Below, piece after piece: positions 19,877-29,321 of a stretch of 64,000 bases of DNA. The notes under the pieces were generated by a model. The model saw nothing but the letters and a program-made list of their open reading frames with translations, had not been told where the DNA came from and made no database searches. Source of the DNA: Alteromonas sp. M12 (GTDB lineage Bacteria; Pseudomonadota; Gammaproteobacteria; Enterobacterales; Alteromonadaceae); NCBI RefSeq assembly GCF_037478005.1, contig NZ_CP144164.1:2108001-2172000 (forward strand). Direction: 5' to 3'. How positions within the stretch are numbered: the first letter of the stretch is position 1; every line of letters starts with the position of its first letter. A program made the position numbers and the translations under genes.

Positions 19877-21313
19877 TTACTTTATCTTTAAATCTTGGGG
19901 TAAATCGTCCTTAATAAATAGCCAAGCTAAAGCGGAAATTAGAAGACAAACACCGCAAATCACAAATAGTGAGTCTTTGTTGTCCACTTGATTTATATAT
20001 TTTCCTATTCCTAAACTGGAAACTAATTGAGGGAGAACCACTGATAGATTAAATAAACCCATGAACAAGCCCATTTTTGCAGCATGTACTTTTTGCGACA
20101 TTATTGCGAAAGGCAGGCTGATAGTTGCGGCCCATCCGATCCCTAAAAACGCCATCATTATATAAATACTTAATTTGCTTTCGCCAACTTGAGACAGCAC
20201 AAAATATGCTAAAGACATCGATGCAATGCAGTAAGTATGTATTTTCACTCGGCCTAATTTTTTAGCCAATGGCTCTAACAATAACGCCGGTAAAATTGCT
20301 GAAACCACACTTAAAATAAGAAAGCCTGCGCTGATAACCTGACCTGTTTGGTTATCTGTTAATTCCGGTAGGTTCTGTTTAATAAAGCCAATAATATAGA
20401 TAAACATCGACTGTACCCCCAGCCATGTGAACGCATGAGCGGCCAACACTTTTTTAAATCCCTGTTCACTGGTGCCATCGGGATTCTGGACTTCTTTACT
20501 GATGAGGGTTTTTAAAATTAATGCCAAGGTTATCACTAAGCAGATTGCTTCTATCCAATAGTGATGAATATCTATATTAGCGATTTTTACTGTAAACGCG
20601 TACACCGAGTAAAGAATAAACCCCCATAGCGGCTCAATCACTTTACAGCCATTCCAAAAGCCTAATTTTGGGTGAGGAGTGGCTGATTCAGTTTGCTGTA
20701 AAGAACGGGATTCGGTAACAAACAGCGGTGGCAAAATAGACATCACTAATACTAAGCCAACGCCCACATAAATTAGCGCGTAATTATTCCAAAATGTACC
20801 TATCACATAGGCCAAAACACCGAATGAACCGGATACGGTTTGCATCCATGTATAGCCTTTAGTGCGCTCATGTCCTTTAGGAGTTACGTCCGCGATTATG
20901 GAGCGAGTAGGGTTGAAGCTTATGTTGATTGATAAATCTAGTGTCAACGCTATAAGAACGGCAATACCTAAAATGGCTTCAATATTGAGTGCAGCAGAAA
21001 TAATACCGATATTGGGTAAAGCTAATAAACTTAAAGAGGCAAGTACACCACCAATGATGATAAATGGCCGTCTTCGGCCTCCCCAGAACCATATGTTATC
21101 GCTAATTGCGCCAACGACTACTTGCCCTAGGATCCCTGCAATTGGCCCTGCTGCCCAGACAAATCCAACATCGTGTAAATCTAAACCATACTGGGTTGTT
21201 AATATCCAACTTAACGCGGCTATTTGCACTGATAGTGCAAACCCCATAGCACTTGCTGGTAAACTAAGGAGGGTGTAAAAACCATTACTAAGATTTTTTT
21301 GTGCCGCTAGCAT
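19877..21313 (-). CDS. MFS sugar transporter, SLC45/sucrose-transporter type
   Basis: 478 residues, 12 predicted membrane segments. GGRRRPFI in the loop after helix 2-3 and DLSINISFNPTRSIIADVTP in helix 4-5 are the marks of the SLC45/plant sucrose transporter branch of the major facilitator superfamily, which carries disaccharides or glucosides with protons. Alteromonads often keep such genes near starch or maltodextrin genes, but no glycoside hydrolase for storage sugars is adjacent here; nagZ is the divergent neighbour, 199 bases away. The substrate is therefore open. GAGA precedes ATG. Confidence 0.85.
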   Translation of the reverse strand: MLAAQKNLSNGFYTLLSLPASAMGFALSVQIAALSWILTTQYGLDLHDVGFVWAAGPIAGILGQVVVGAISDNIWFWGGRRRPFIIIGGVLASLSLLALPNIGIISAALNIEAILGIAVLIALTLDLSINISFNPTRSIIADVTPKGHERTKGYTWMQTVSGSFGVLAYVIGTFWNNYALIYVGVGLVLVMSILPPLFVTESRSLQQTESATPHPKLGFWNGCKVIEPLWGFILYSVYAFTVKIANIDIHHYWIEAICLVITLALILKTLISKEVQNPDGTSEQGFKKVLAAHAFTWLGVQSMFIYIIGFIKQNLPELTDNQTGQVISAGFLILSVVSAILPALLLEPLAKKLGRVKIHTYCIASMSLAYFVLSQVGESKLSIYIMMAFLGIGWAATISLPFAIMSQKVHAAKMGLFMGLFNLSVVLPQLVSSLGIGKYINQVDNKDSLFVICGVCLLISALAWLFIKDDLPQDLKIK

Positions 21314-21512
21314 ACTATTCTCTTATTTTTATTATTTGAGATAAAACTCTGCTGTTAACATTATTGTAACCTAAGCGTTTGCTTTTGATAGAAACATACG
21401 TATGCAAAACTCAAAATAGCGGCATAACACAAGAAAAGTGATTTTCACTTTAGTTATGTCATTCATTCTTATATAGTTTTGTTCATCCAATTGAATTATT
21501 AATGAGAGCCCA

Positions 21513-22526
21513 ATGGGACCAATAATGCTGGATGTCAGTGGGTATGAAATATCACCCGAAGAAAAAGACATCTTAGATCATCCGCTGGTAGGCGGAATCA
21601 TACTATTTTCACGAAATTACCATGATCAGAAACAACTTAAAGAGTTGGTTAGTGAGCTACGAAAAAATGCGCGTAACGACCTGTTAATTGCTGTTGATCA
21701 TGAAGGGGGCAGGGTACAACGCTTTCGTGAAGGTTTCAGTGCGATACCGGCAATGGGCAGCTTTTGTGCGGCTGACGCCAAGATCTCTGAGTTGATGCTG
21801 ACACAAGCAAATACCTTTGGTTGGCTAATGGCTGCTGAGTTACTTGCATTTGATATCGATATTAGTTTTGCACCAGTTTTAGATATTCATGGCGTATCTG
21901 ATGTCATCGGAAATCGCAGTTTTCATCAAGATCCAACACATATTGTCTCACTTGCCAGCGCCTTTATTCATGGCATGCACAGTGCTGGTATGAAGTGCAC
22001 TGGAAAACATTTTCCAGGCCATGGCAATGTTAAGGAAGATTCACATATTGCAATGCCGGTAGATAAACGCAGTAAAGAACAGATATTTCAGCTTGATATG
22101 ACTGTTTTTGATAAGTTACATCAACAAGGTTTGCTAGATGCGGTGATGCCAGCCCACGTTATCTATCCTGCGGTAGATGCTTTACCTGCTGGCTTTTCTC
22201 CTATTTGGGTTGGGCAAATTTTACGTCAACAACTTGGCTTTAACGGCGTAGTGTTCACTGATGATTTATCGATGCAAGGTGCGGTGCAATTGGGCTCAAT
22301 CGTAGAGCGTGCGCAAGCCGGTTTAAATGCAGGCTGTGATATGACATTGGTGTGTAACAGTCCTAATGAAGCAGCCCAAGTCATCGATGGTTTACCCAGT
22401 GATTACCAATCAACAGGGCGAGTGAAAAGTATGCGTAAGGGGCCTTTTCCAGGTTTTTCTGAGTTACAAAAAACGGCGAAATACCAAATGGCATTAAAAA
22501 CCTTAGGTCAATTTAATGAAAGTTAA
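21513..22526 (+). CDS. nagZ: Beta-N-acetylhexosaminidase NagZ
   Basis: 337 residues, cytoplasmic GH3 enzyme. Starts MGPIMLDVSGYEISPEE, then HPLVGGIILFSRNY, AVDHEGGRVQRF (about 67) and KHFPGHGNVKEDSH (about 164-177), which carries the Asp-His catalytic dyad peculiar to NagZ; the nucleophile Asp is in VFTDDLSMQGA (about 248). It removes GlcNAc from anhydro-muropeptides during cell-wall recycling and influences AmpC induction where an AmpR system exists. The last 11 bases overlap the start of the SLC13-type transporter, so the two are probably coupled. Confidence 0.96.
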   Translation: MGPIMLDVSGYEISPEEKDILDHPLVGGIILFSRNYHDQKQLKELVSELRKNARNDLLIAVDHEGGRVQRFREGFSAIPAMGSFCAADAKISELMLTQANTFGWLMAAELLAFDIDISFAPVLDIHGVSDVIGNRSFHQDPTHIVSLASAFIHGMHSAGMKCTGKHFPGHGNVKEDSHIAMPVDKRSKEQIFQLDMTVFDKLHQQGLLDAVMPAHVIYPAVDALPAGFSPIWVGQILRQQLGFNGVVFTDDLSMQGAVQLGSIVERAQAGLNAGCDMTLVCNSPNEAAQVIDGLPSDYQSTGRVKSMRKGPFPGFSELQKTAKYQMALKTLGQFNES

Positions 22527-23895
22527 TTATCCGGTTATTGGTGCTGCATTTGTTGTATCTATTGCAGTCTATGCGGGTTTATACTTTTCATTACAACAAA
22601 GCCACATTATTGCCATTACTGCATCTATAACCTTATTCATTGCTACTTTGTGGGTATCAGAGGCACTGCCAATTCCGGCAACATCACTTATTCCTTTTTT
22701 TGCTTTCCCTATGGCGGGGGTGATTACCCATAAAGACGCTGCATCTGCTCTGGGCAGCCATGTCATTTTATTATTGATGGGAGCATTCATGTTGTCTAAA
22801 TCGTTAGAGCGATCTAACGTTCATAGCCGACTTGCACTGTATATGTTGAGGATGACGGGCAGTCAAAGTCCGCGACGTTTAGTTCTTGGTTTTATGCTAA
22901 CGGCAGCTATTCTAAGTATGTGGATTTCAAACACGGCCACAACCTTAATGTTGTTACCCATTGTTTTAGCCATCGTTCCCCATATTAAACAACAAAAGAT
23001 TGTTGTCGCCTTGTTGTTGGGAATTGCCTATTCCGCAAGTTTGGGAGGGGTAGGCACGCCGATTGGTACACCCCCTAATATTATTTTCATGAGCGTCTAT
23101 TCAGAAGTACAAGGACATGAAATTGATTTCCTTCAATGGATGAAGACTGGGGTGCCTGTTGTAATAATCGCTATACCCTTGATGGCTTTATGGTTAACTC
23201 GAGGCCTTAAGACCATGGATGATTGCCATTTACCTAAAGTAGGAAGCTGGCAGGTAGCCGAAAAACGCGTGTTAATTGTATTTTCGATTGTTGCTCTGGC
23301 TTGGGTCTTAAGACCTTATTGGACAGATTGGTTTAATATGCCTTATGTTGGCGATAGCAGTATTGCCCTTTTTGGCGTTGTATTAATGTTCCTAGTTCCT
23401 AATGGCAACTTGGATAAACAAGGTAAAAAAGAAACGCTTTTGGATTGGCCCACAGCGAATGATATTCCATGGGGAATGTTACTGTTGTTTGCTGGCGGGA
23501 TTTGTATTGCTAAAGCATTTTCCGCATCAGGATTGAGTGAGGTTATGGGCGGCTGGTTGAATGGTTTGTCACAATTGCCAGTTCCATTGTTGGTTCTGTC
23601 GGTGTGTCTTTTTGTGACATTTTTAACCGAGATAACCTCGAATACAGCTACGGCAACACTATTGATGCCTATTTTAGCTACCGCAGGAGTAGCTGCAGGC
23701 ATAGATCCAGCATTATTGATGATGCCAGCTGCAATGAGTGCAAGTTGCGCATTTATGCTTCCGGTGGCCACAGCTCCCAATGCTATTGTTTATGGTACCG
23801 GAAAGTTCAGTATTAAAACCATGGCCAGAGAAGGAGTGATGCTAAATATTATTGCTGCTTTGGTCATCACGGGTGTAACTGTTTTTACTTTCTAA
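22516..23895 (+). CDS. SLC13/DASS family anion transporter
   Basis: 459 residues with about 11-12 membrane segments. The two SNT motifs that bind Na+ and the carboxylate, WISNTATT (about 136) and ITSNTATAT (about 374), are intact, each at the tip of a re-entrant hairpin. LGGVGTPIGTPPNIIF (about 176-191) is also typical. The family imports dicarboxylates, citrate or sulfate with sodium; the exact substrate cannot be told from sequence. Overlap with nagZ suggests cotranscription, though a metabolic link to wall recycling is not obvious. It is convergent with the adenosyltransferase gene, 10 bases apart. Confidence 0.92.
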   Translation: MKVNYPVIGAAFVVSIAVYAGLYFSLQQSHIIAITASITLFIATLWVSEALPIPATSLIPFFAFPMAGVITHKDAASALGSHVILLLMGAFMLSKSLERSNVHSRLALYMLRMTGSQSPRRLVLGFMLTAAILSMWISNTATTLMLLPIVLAIVPHIKQQKIVVALLLGIAYSASLGGVGTPIGTPPNIIFMSVYSEVQGHEIDFLQWMKTGVPVVIIAIPLMALWLTRGLKTMDDCHLPKVGSWQVAEKRVLIVFSIVALAWVLRPYWTDWFNMPYVGDSSIALFGVVLMFLVPNGNLDKQGKKETLLDWPTANDIPWGMLLLFAGGICIAKAFSASGLSEVMGGWLNGLSQLPVPLLVLSVCLFVTFLTEITSNTATATLLMPILATAGVAAGIDPALLMMPAAMSASCAFMLPVATAPNAIVYGTGKFSIKTMAREGVMLNIIAALVITGVTVFTF

Positions 23896-23905
23896 GTTAA
23901 CCTGA

Positions 23906-24433
23906 CTAAACCTTTATTTCGTCTATTACATAGTGGTGGTTGACGGCCCTGGCCAGGACAAATAAATAGTCAGATAAGCGATTCAGATATTGCAAGCACG
24001 CTTCAGGTACGGGGTAATTTGAAAGTAACCCAACCATGCGTCTTTCTGCTCTTCTGGTTACCGTTCGACATATTTGAGCTTGTGCAGCGACTGGATGACC
24101 ACCTGGCAAAATAAAGTGGGTTTGAGGGGGGAGTTCAGCTTGCAAACTGTCAATATTGGTTTCTATTGCCTGCACATCTTTATCTGTTAAAGTTGCATTG
24201 GCTGAAATAGCGAAACCGATTTGAAACAGGTTTTTCTGAATATCCGTTAACAGCTCAGTTTGCGCAGTGATGACAGGGCACATAGTGTTGCTTATCAACA
24301 TCCCTATATGCGCATTCAGCTCATCTAAAGTGCCGTAACATTCTAATACCTCATCACTCTTATCTAAACGAACCACTTTGTCTGCATAAATTTGGGTTTT
24401 ACCGGTGTCACCTGTTTTAGTATATATTTTCAA
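23906..24433 (-). CDS. Cob(I)alamin adenosyltransferase, PduO type
   Basis: 175 residues, slightly short for the PduO/MMAB family. N-terminal KIYTKTGDTGKTQIYADKVVRLDK carries the ATP-binding TKTGDxGxT loop. YGTLDELNAHIG and ICRTVTRRAERRMVGL (about 127-142) are the other core signatures, and the latter forms the ATP/cobalamin site. It transfers adenosine from ATP to cob(I)alamin to make coenzyme B12. The start codon appears to be TTG at 24433, two bases after the csiV stop, so it is probably translated by coupling. It is the last gene of the PilZ-mfd-csiV unit. Confidence 0.93.
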   Translation of the reverse strand: MKIYTKTGDTGKTQIYADKVVRLDKSDEVLECYGTLDELNAHIGMLISNTMCPVITAQTELLTDIQKNLFQIGFAISANATLTDKDVQAIETNIDSLQAELPPQTHFILPGGHPVAAQAQICRTVTRRAERRMVGLLSNYPVPEACLQYLNRLSDYLFVLARAVNHHYVIDEIKV

Positions 24434-24435
24434 GT

Positions 24436-25833
24436 TTATTGCTCTGTAGTTTTTTGCTTATCAAAAGAAGCGGGTAAATCATAACGTCTTATTTGAATAA
24501 TCATTCCGAACATTGGATGGTCAAAATAGTGCACTTGATTACTAATCACACGACGTAATTGGTTAAACGGATAACTTTGTAAACGATCCGGTTTTGGTAA
24601 CGATTCCTGTACCTGTTTTGCGGCCGCTTGTTCTCTAAGGTAAGCAGGAGAATCAAAAACGGGAGCACGAAAATCTATATTGCTATCGATATGCAGATAC
24701 GGAGTACGCTGAATATAGCGTAAAAACACTTTTACCGTACCATCTAGTTCCCAGATATCGTTCACATTAGTTGGCGTATTTATATCTTCAACGGAGGGTT
24801 CGTCGAGGATGTCAATAGTCGGCTCGTTAAATTCAAAATTTTCATTATTTAACGCTAGTTTTATTTGTTCAATTAAGTCTGCTTGCTGACTCGTTTGTGC
24901 AAGATCAATGGAGGTTAAATCAGCAGTGCTTAGATTGCTGTCTTGCTCTGTTAGTGATGATGTCAGCATATTGATTGAAGATGCGTCTAAATTTTCATCC
25001 GGAAGTCGATTTCCCGTTGAAGGATCATATTCTTTGCCGTAATTTTTGCCAGCAAATAGGTGAAGTGCAAGTCCATTATCTTGGCCAAAAAGCGTTTGTT
25101 GCCGCCATCCCATATGCAACAAAGTGGTTAATCCTCTCTGTCGGTTTATGTCTCTTGCCAACTCATTTAATTGAAAACTGTCCGCAGACAATAATTGGGT
25201 ATGGCGTAAACTGGGATCTTCACTATTACTGATTAGGGTAGGTACTTTTTCAATAAAAGGTTTAAGCGGTTTTTCATCAGGCAATCGACACAATAGTTTT
25301 TCTGGTAAATGTATCGGCTCTAACTGGAAATCTAATTGCCAAACATCCAAATAAGCTAAAGAGCCAGTGGCATTTGAGCCGTCTAACCCTGGGTTTGCAT
25401 CAACCACAGTATCATTTGCAGTCTCATCGCTGGAAAGTGTGAACTGAGTTTTATCAAATGCTTCGAATTGTCCAAAACTATCATCCATTATGATTTTTGA
25501 ACTAATTTCTTGCTGTTGCTGCGAATCAGAGAAGCATAAGGGAAGACCAGTAAAAATTCCTTCTAAATCAGGATATAAATAGTCATACAAGTTTTCAAAC
25601 CCGTGATTAGATGTTCCTTTTAGCAACTTGCCTGGAAATTTTTCAACAATGGATGCTGGGTCTATATTGCGTTTATAGATGATGACTTCAACGTCGAACC
25701 ACCATTCTTTTTCTTGGCTATTGGCGACAAAACTCATCGACATAAAAAGCCAAGTTAAGATTACTAGACGCCCAGAAGATTTGCCTAGATTAAAACGCTT
25801 TTGTACAGAGAACAGATTTAGTTTACCTTTCAT
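24436..25833 (-). CDS. csiV: CsiV family periplasmic protein
   Basis: 465 residues. A signal peptide covers about residues 1-39 (hydrophobic run LVILTWLFMSMSFVANS). The mature N-terminus EKEWWFDVEVIIYKRN and the C-terminal block VKVFLRYIQRTPYLHIDSNIDFRAP, then the HYFDHPMFGMIIQI end, match CsiV, first described in Vibrio cholerae as a septum-located peptidoglycan-binding activator of the synthase PBP1A with LpoA. Its place right after mfd is also seen in vibrios. The ATG overlaps the mfd stop by four bases. The middle (about 130-300) is acidic and low in conservation. Confidence 0.82.
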   Translation of the reverse strand: MKGKLNLFSVQKRFNLGKSSGRLVILTWLFMSMSFVANSQEKEWWFDVEVIIYKRNIDPASIVEKFPGKLLKGTSNHGFENLYDYLYPDLEGIFTGLPLCFSDSQQQQEISSKIIMDDSFGQFEAFDKTQFTLSSDETANDTVVDANPGLDGSNATGSLAYLDVWQLDFQLEPIHLPEKLLCRLPDEKPLKPFIEKVPTLISNSEDPSLRHTQLLSADSFQLNELARDINRQRGLTTLLHMGWRQQTLFGQDNGLALHLFAGKNYGKEYDPSTGNRLPDENLDASSINMLTSSLTEQDSNLSTADLTSIDLAQTSQQADLIEQIKLALNNENFEFNEPTIDILDEPSVEDINTPTNVNDIWELDGTVKVFLRYIQRTPYLHIDSNIDFRAPVFDSPAYLREQAAAKQVQESLPKPDRLQSYPFNQLRRVISNQVHYFDHPMFGMIIQIRRYDLPASFDKQKTTEQ

Positions 25834-28800
25834 GCGGCTTTTACCTGACGGCTAAAATCATTCAGTAGGTTTTCGATAACGTCTATTCGGCTTTTGGCCG
25901 AATCATTGTTAATTATCACTTTCAATTTATCCGGACCTTCTAATTTAAACTTATTGGGTTTGGTTTGGATCATTCGGATAATGTATCCAGGTTCGATTTT
26001 GGTGGAGTCTGAAAATTCAATTACTGCGCCTTTTATTGTCGCATCAATTTTGTTAATACCAACAGATTTAGCTTGTAATTTTAATTCTGCGACTCGGACT
26101 AAATTTTTAGCCGCGTCAGGTAATAAGCCAAACCGATCAATTAATTCAATTTGAAATTCTTTTATTTCAGTTAGATTTGTACATCCTGCCAGCTTTTTGT
26201 ACAAGGATAAACGGGTATTTACGTCACCGATATAATCCTCAGGTAACAATGCGGGGATGCGTAAATCTATTTCAGTGTGAGCTGATAGAGCATCATCTAA
26301 GGATGGTTCTTTGCCAGCCTTCAGCGCTTCTACCGCTTGTTCTAACATATCCATATATAACGAGAATCCAACAGTGGCGATTTGTCCAGACTGATCGTCG
26401 CCTAATAACTCGCCTGCGCCGCGAATTTCTAGATCGTGGGTGGCTAACGCAAATCCAGCCCCCAGATCTTCTAAATTCGCAATGGCGTCTAAGCGCTTTT
26501 GAGCGTCCTTTGTCATACGTTTAGGTGGTGGAGTAAGCAAATATGCATAGGCTTGGTGATGGGAGCGGCCCACACGTCCACGTAATTGATGCAATTGGGC
26601 TAATCCTAGATGATCGGCCCTATCCATTATAATCGTATTTGCTGATGGCACATCTATACCGGTTTCAATAATGGTGGTGCACACCAATACATTGAAGCGT
26701 TGATGATAAAATTCACTCATTACTCGCTCAAGTTCACGTTCTCGCATCTGGCCATGACCAATTGCAATACGAGCTTCTGGTACTATTTCTGCAATTTCAG
26801 CTGCTGTTTTTTCAATCGTATCCACTTCGTTATGAAGGAAGTAGACCTGACCACCGCGCAAAATTTCGCGCATTATTGCTTCTCGTAATAATTCTTTACT
26901 ACGCTGATGTACAAAGGTTTTGATAGCTAAACGTTTAGCAGGGGGAGTGGCAATAATGGATAAATCGCGCATACCACTCAATGCCATATTTAATGTTCTG
27001 GGTATTGGTGTCGCTGTGAGAGTTAAAATATCCACGTCAGATCTTAAGGCTTTAAATTTCTCTTTCTGACGTACTCCAAACCTGTGCTCTTCATCGATGA
27101 TAACTAACCCTAAATCACTAAACTTCAAATCATCTTGCAATAACTTATGAGTGCCTACAACAATATCTACTTTGCCATTACCGATGCCTTCAATCACTTG
27201 TTTTTGGTCTTTACCGGTTACAAAACGCGAAAGCACCTCTATTCTGAAAGGACAGTTAGCAAATCGATCTTTAAAATTCTCAAAATGCTGTTGCGCTAAC
27301 AAGGTTGTGGGCACAAGAATGGCGACTTGTTTGCCTTGATTCGCAGCTAAAAAAGCGGCTCGCATCGCTACTTCAGTTTTACCAAAGCCGACATCACCAC
27401 AAACAAGCCGATCCATTGCGTTAGGACTGCCCATATCTTGAATAACAGCATTAATGGCTTGCAATTGGTCATCTGTTTCTTCAAAAGGGAAACTGTCAGC
27501 AAAAGATTGGTATTCTGGCCAGTCAATTTTATAGGCGAAGCCTGGTTTAGCGGCCCTTCGCGCATACACATCCAATAACTGCGCTGCCACATCTCGTACT
27601 TTTTCTGCTGCTTTTTTGCGTGCTTTACTCCACGCATCGGAACCTAAGTTATGCAATGGTGCATGGTCTAAATCACCACCACTATAGCGACTGATTAGAT
27701 GCAATGAAGCCACAGGCACATAAAGTTTGGCTTCTTTAGCGTATTGAATGGTCAAATATTCTGTGGTCAATCCGCCAGCATCAAGGGTTTGTAAGCCTAA
27801 GAAGCGTCCTACACCGTGTTCTAAATGAACCACAGGTTGGCCTTGCGTCAATTCAGCAAGGTTACGAATAATCGCACTTTCATCGGTAGCTTGACGTTTT
27901 TCACGTAAGCGGCGTTGACTAACTTTATGCCCTAACAATTGAGTTTCGGTGATAAAGGCTAGTTCGCCGTCAGCTTCCAATAACTGAAAACTGTGTTCTG
28001 CCAAACCTATCGCGATGCCAATAGGTTCATGACTGGCCAAAAAAGCATGAATATTTTCAAACGCTTTTACGGGAATTTGTGCTTTATGTAAAAGATCTAA
28101 AAGGCTTTCTCTTCGCCCTTGAGATTCTGCACAAAAAAGCACTTTTTGTCCTTTTTCTTGCCAGTTTTTAACGGATTCTTTTATGCTCGTCCAGGGCACT
28201 TTATTTTGATGCTTAATGGCTATCTCGCCAATATCATCGGTGGCTAAATTAATCCTTCCTGCTTTTTCTTCTAACTTTTGTCTTGAAAGATTTATTCGTG
28301 GCCATTGTTTGAAGCCTGCAAAAAGCTCTTCGTAGCGTTGGAATATCTGTTGCGGCGGCAATAAGGGGCGCGCCGGATTGTAACGGTGCTGTTCATAGCG
28401 TTCGTTAAGGTCGGCCCAGTAGAAATCGCAAGCAGATGACAAATCACCGTAAGTCATGATTAAGGTGTTTGGGTGCAGGTAATCGAATAACGTGGCTGTA
28501 TCATCAAAAAATAACGGTAAATAGTATTCAATACCACCAGGCATAATGCCTTTGCCTACTTGATAGTAGATTGAATCTTTGCTGTTATTTGCTTCAAAGG
28601 TATCTAAATAATTTTCACGAAAGCGTTTTAACGCATCTTTATCTGTCGGGAACTCTCTAGCAGGCAATAAATTAATGCCCTCTACTTTATCGCCAGAGCG
28701 TTGATTGTCCGGATCGAAGTGACGAATCGAATCTACCTCATCATCGAACATGTCTATTCTAAAGGGTTCATTGCTGCCCATGGGAAACAAGTCAATAATG

Positions 28801-29321
28801 CTGCCGCGAATACTAAATTCACCATGCCCCATTACTTGATTAACGTGTTGATAACCTGATTTATTTAGATTGAGTCTAAACTCGTCAATATCTAAGGTCT
28901 GTCCGGTTTTTAATATCAATAGATAACGCCCGAGAAAATCCACGGGCGGCATTCTGAGCAATAAGGTGTTCACCGGCACAATAAAAATGCAGCGTTTATT
29001 TTGAGTCAGTTCAAACAATGTTTCTAAACGCTGAGAAATAATATCTTGGTGTGGAGAAAAATTATCGTACGGTAAGGTTTCCCAATCGGGTAGTAATTTA
29101 ACGTCTAATTCATCATCGCCAGCACCGGCAAGAAAAAAATGTAGCTCTTTTTCTAGTTTTAAAGCCGTAGGAGTGTCTGCTGTCACCAATAGGGTAGAAC
29201 CGGGGTTTCGTTTCGCTCCGTTAGCAATTGCTAGGGATAAACTACTGCCATGCATATTGCCCCATTGGATAATATTGCCGGCTTTTTGAGGTAACTCAGG
29301 GGTAAAAATACTTGTTATCAT
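25830..29321 (-). CDS. mfd: Transcription-repair coupling factor
   Basis: 1163 residues, full length. N-terminal UvrB-like modules (about 1-340), the RNA polymerase-interacting CarD-like domain with LEHGVGRFLGLQTLD (about 500), the RecG-type translocase with GDVGFGKTEVAMRAAF Walker A (about 645), DEEHRFG Walker B (about 745), TATPIPRTLNMAL and the TRG region RGRVGRSHHQAYAYLL, and the C-terminal autoinhibitory domain. Mfd removes stalled RNA polymerase and recruits UvrA. It overlaps csiV by four bases and the upstream PilZ-like gene by one base. Confidence 0.97.
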   Translation of the reverse strand: MITSIFTPELPQKAGNIIQWGNMHGSSLSLAIANGAKRNPGSTLLVTADTPTALKLEKELHFFLAGAGDDELDVKLLPDWETLPYDNFSPHQDIISQRLETLFELTQNKRCIFIVPVNTLLLRMPPVDFLGRYLLILKTGQTLDIDEFRLNLNKSGYQHVNQVMGHGEFSIRGSIIDLFPMGSNEPFRIDMFDDEVDSIRHFDPDNQRSGDKVEGINLLPAREFPTDKDALKRFRENYLDTFEANNSKDSIYYQVGKGIMPGGIEYYLPLFFDDTATLFDYLHPNTLIMTYGDLSSACDFYWADLNERYEQHRYNPARPLLPPQQIFQRYEELFAGFKQWPRINLSRQKLEEKAGRINLATDDIGEIAIKHQNKVPWTSIKESVKNWQEKGQKVLFCAESQGRRESLLDLLHKAQIPVKAFENIHAFLASHEPIGIAIGLAEHSFQLLEADGELAFITETQLLGHKVSQRRLREKRQATDESAIIRNLAELTQGQPVVHLEHGVGRFLGLQTLDAGGLTTEYLTIQYAKEAKLYVPVASLHLISRYSGGDLDHAPLHNLGSDAWSKARKKAAEKVRDVAAQLLDVYARRAAKPGFAYKIDWPEYQSFADSFPFEETDDQLQAINAVIQDMGSPNAMDRLVCGDVGFGKTEVAMRAAFLAANQGKQVAILVPTTLLAQQHFENFKDRFANCPFRIEVLSRFVTGKDQKQVIEGIGNGKVDIVVGTHKLLQDDLKFSDLGLVIIDEEHRFGVRQKEKFKALRSDVDILTLTATPIPRTLNMALSGMRDLSIIATPPAKRLAIKTFVHQRSKELLREAIMREILRGGQVYFLHNEVDTIEKTAAEIAEIVPEARIAIGHGQMRERELERVMSEFYHQRFNVLVCTTIIETGIDVPSANTIIMDRADHLGLAQLHQLRGRVGRSHHQAYAYLLTPPPKRMTKDAQKRLDAIANLEDLGAGFALATHDLEIRGAGELLGDDQSGQIATVGFSLYMDMLEQAVEALKAGKEPSLDDALSAHTEIDLRIPALLPEDYIGDVNTRLSLYKKLAGCTNLTEIKEFQIELIDRFGLLPDAAKNLVRVAELKLQAKSVGINKIDATIKGAVIEFSDSTKIEPGYIIRMIQTKPNKFKLEGPDKLKVIINNDSAKSRIDVIENLLNDFSRQVKAA

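Noticed and set aside
23343..23780. 145-codon minus-strand ORF inside the SLC13-type gene
   Set aside because: Antisense shadow; the plus-strand frame carries the SNT motif and is certain.
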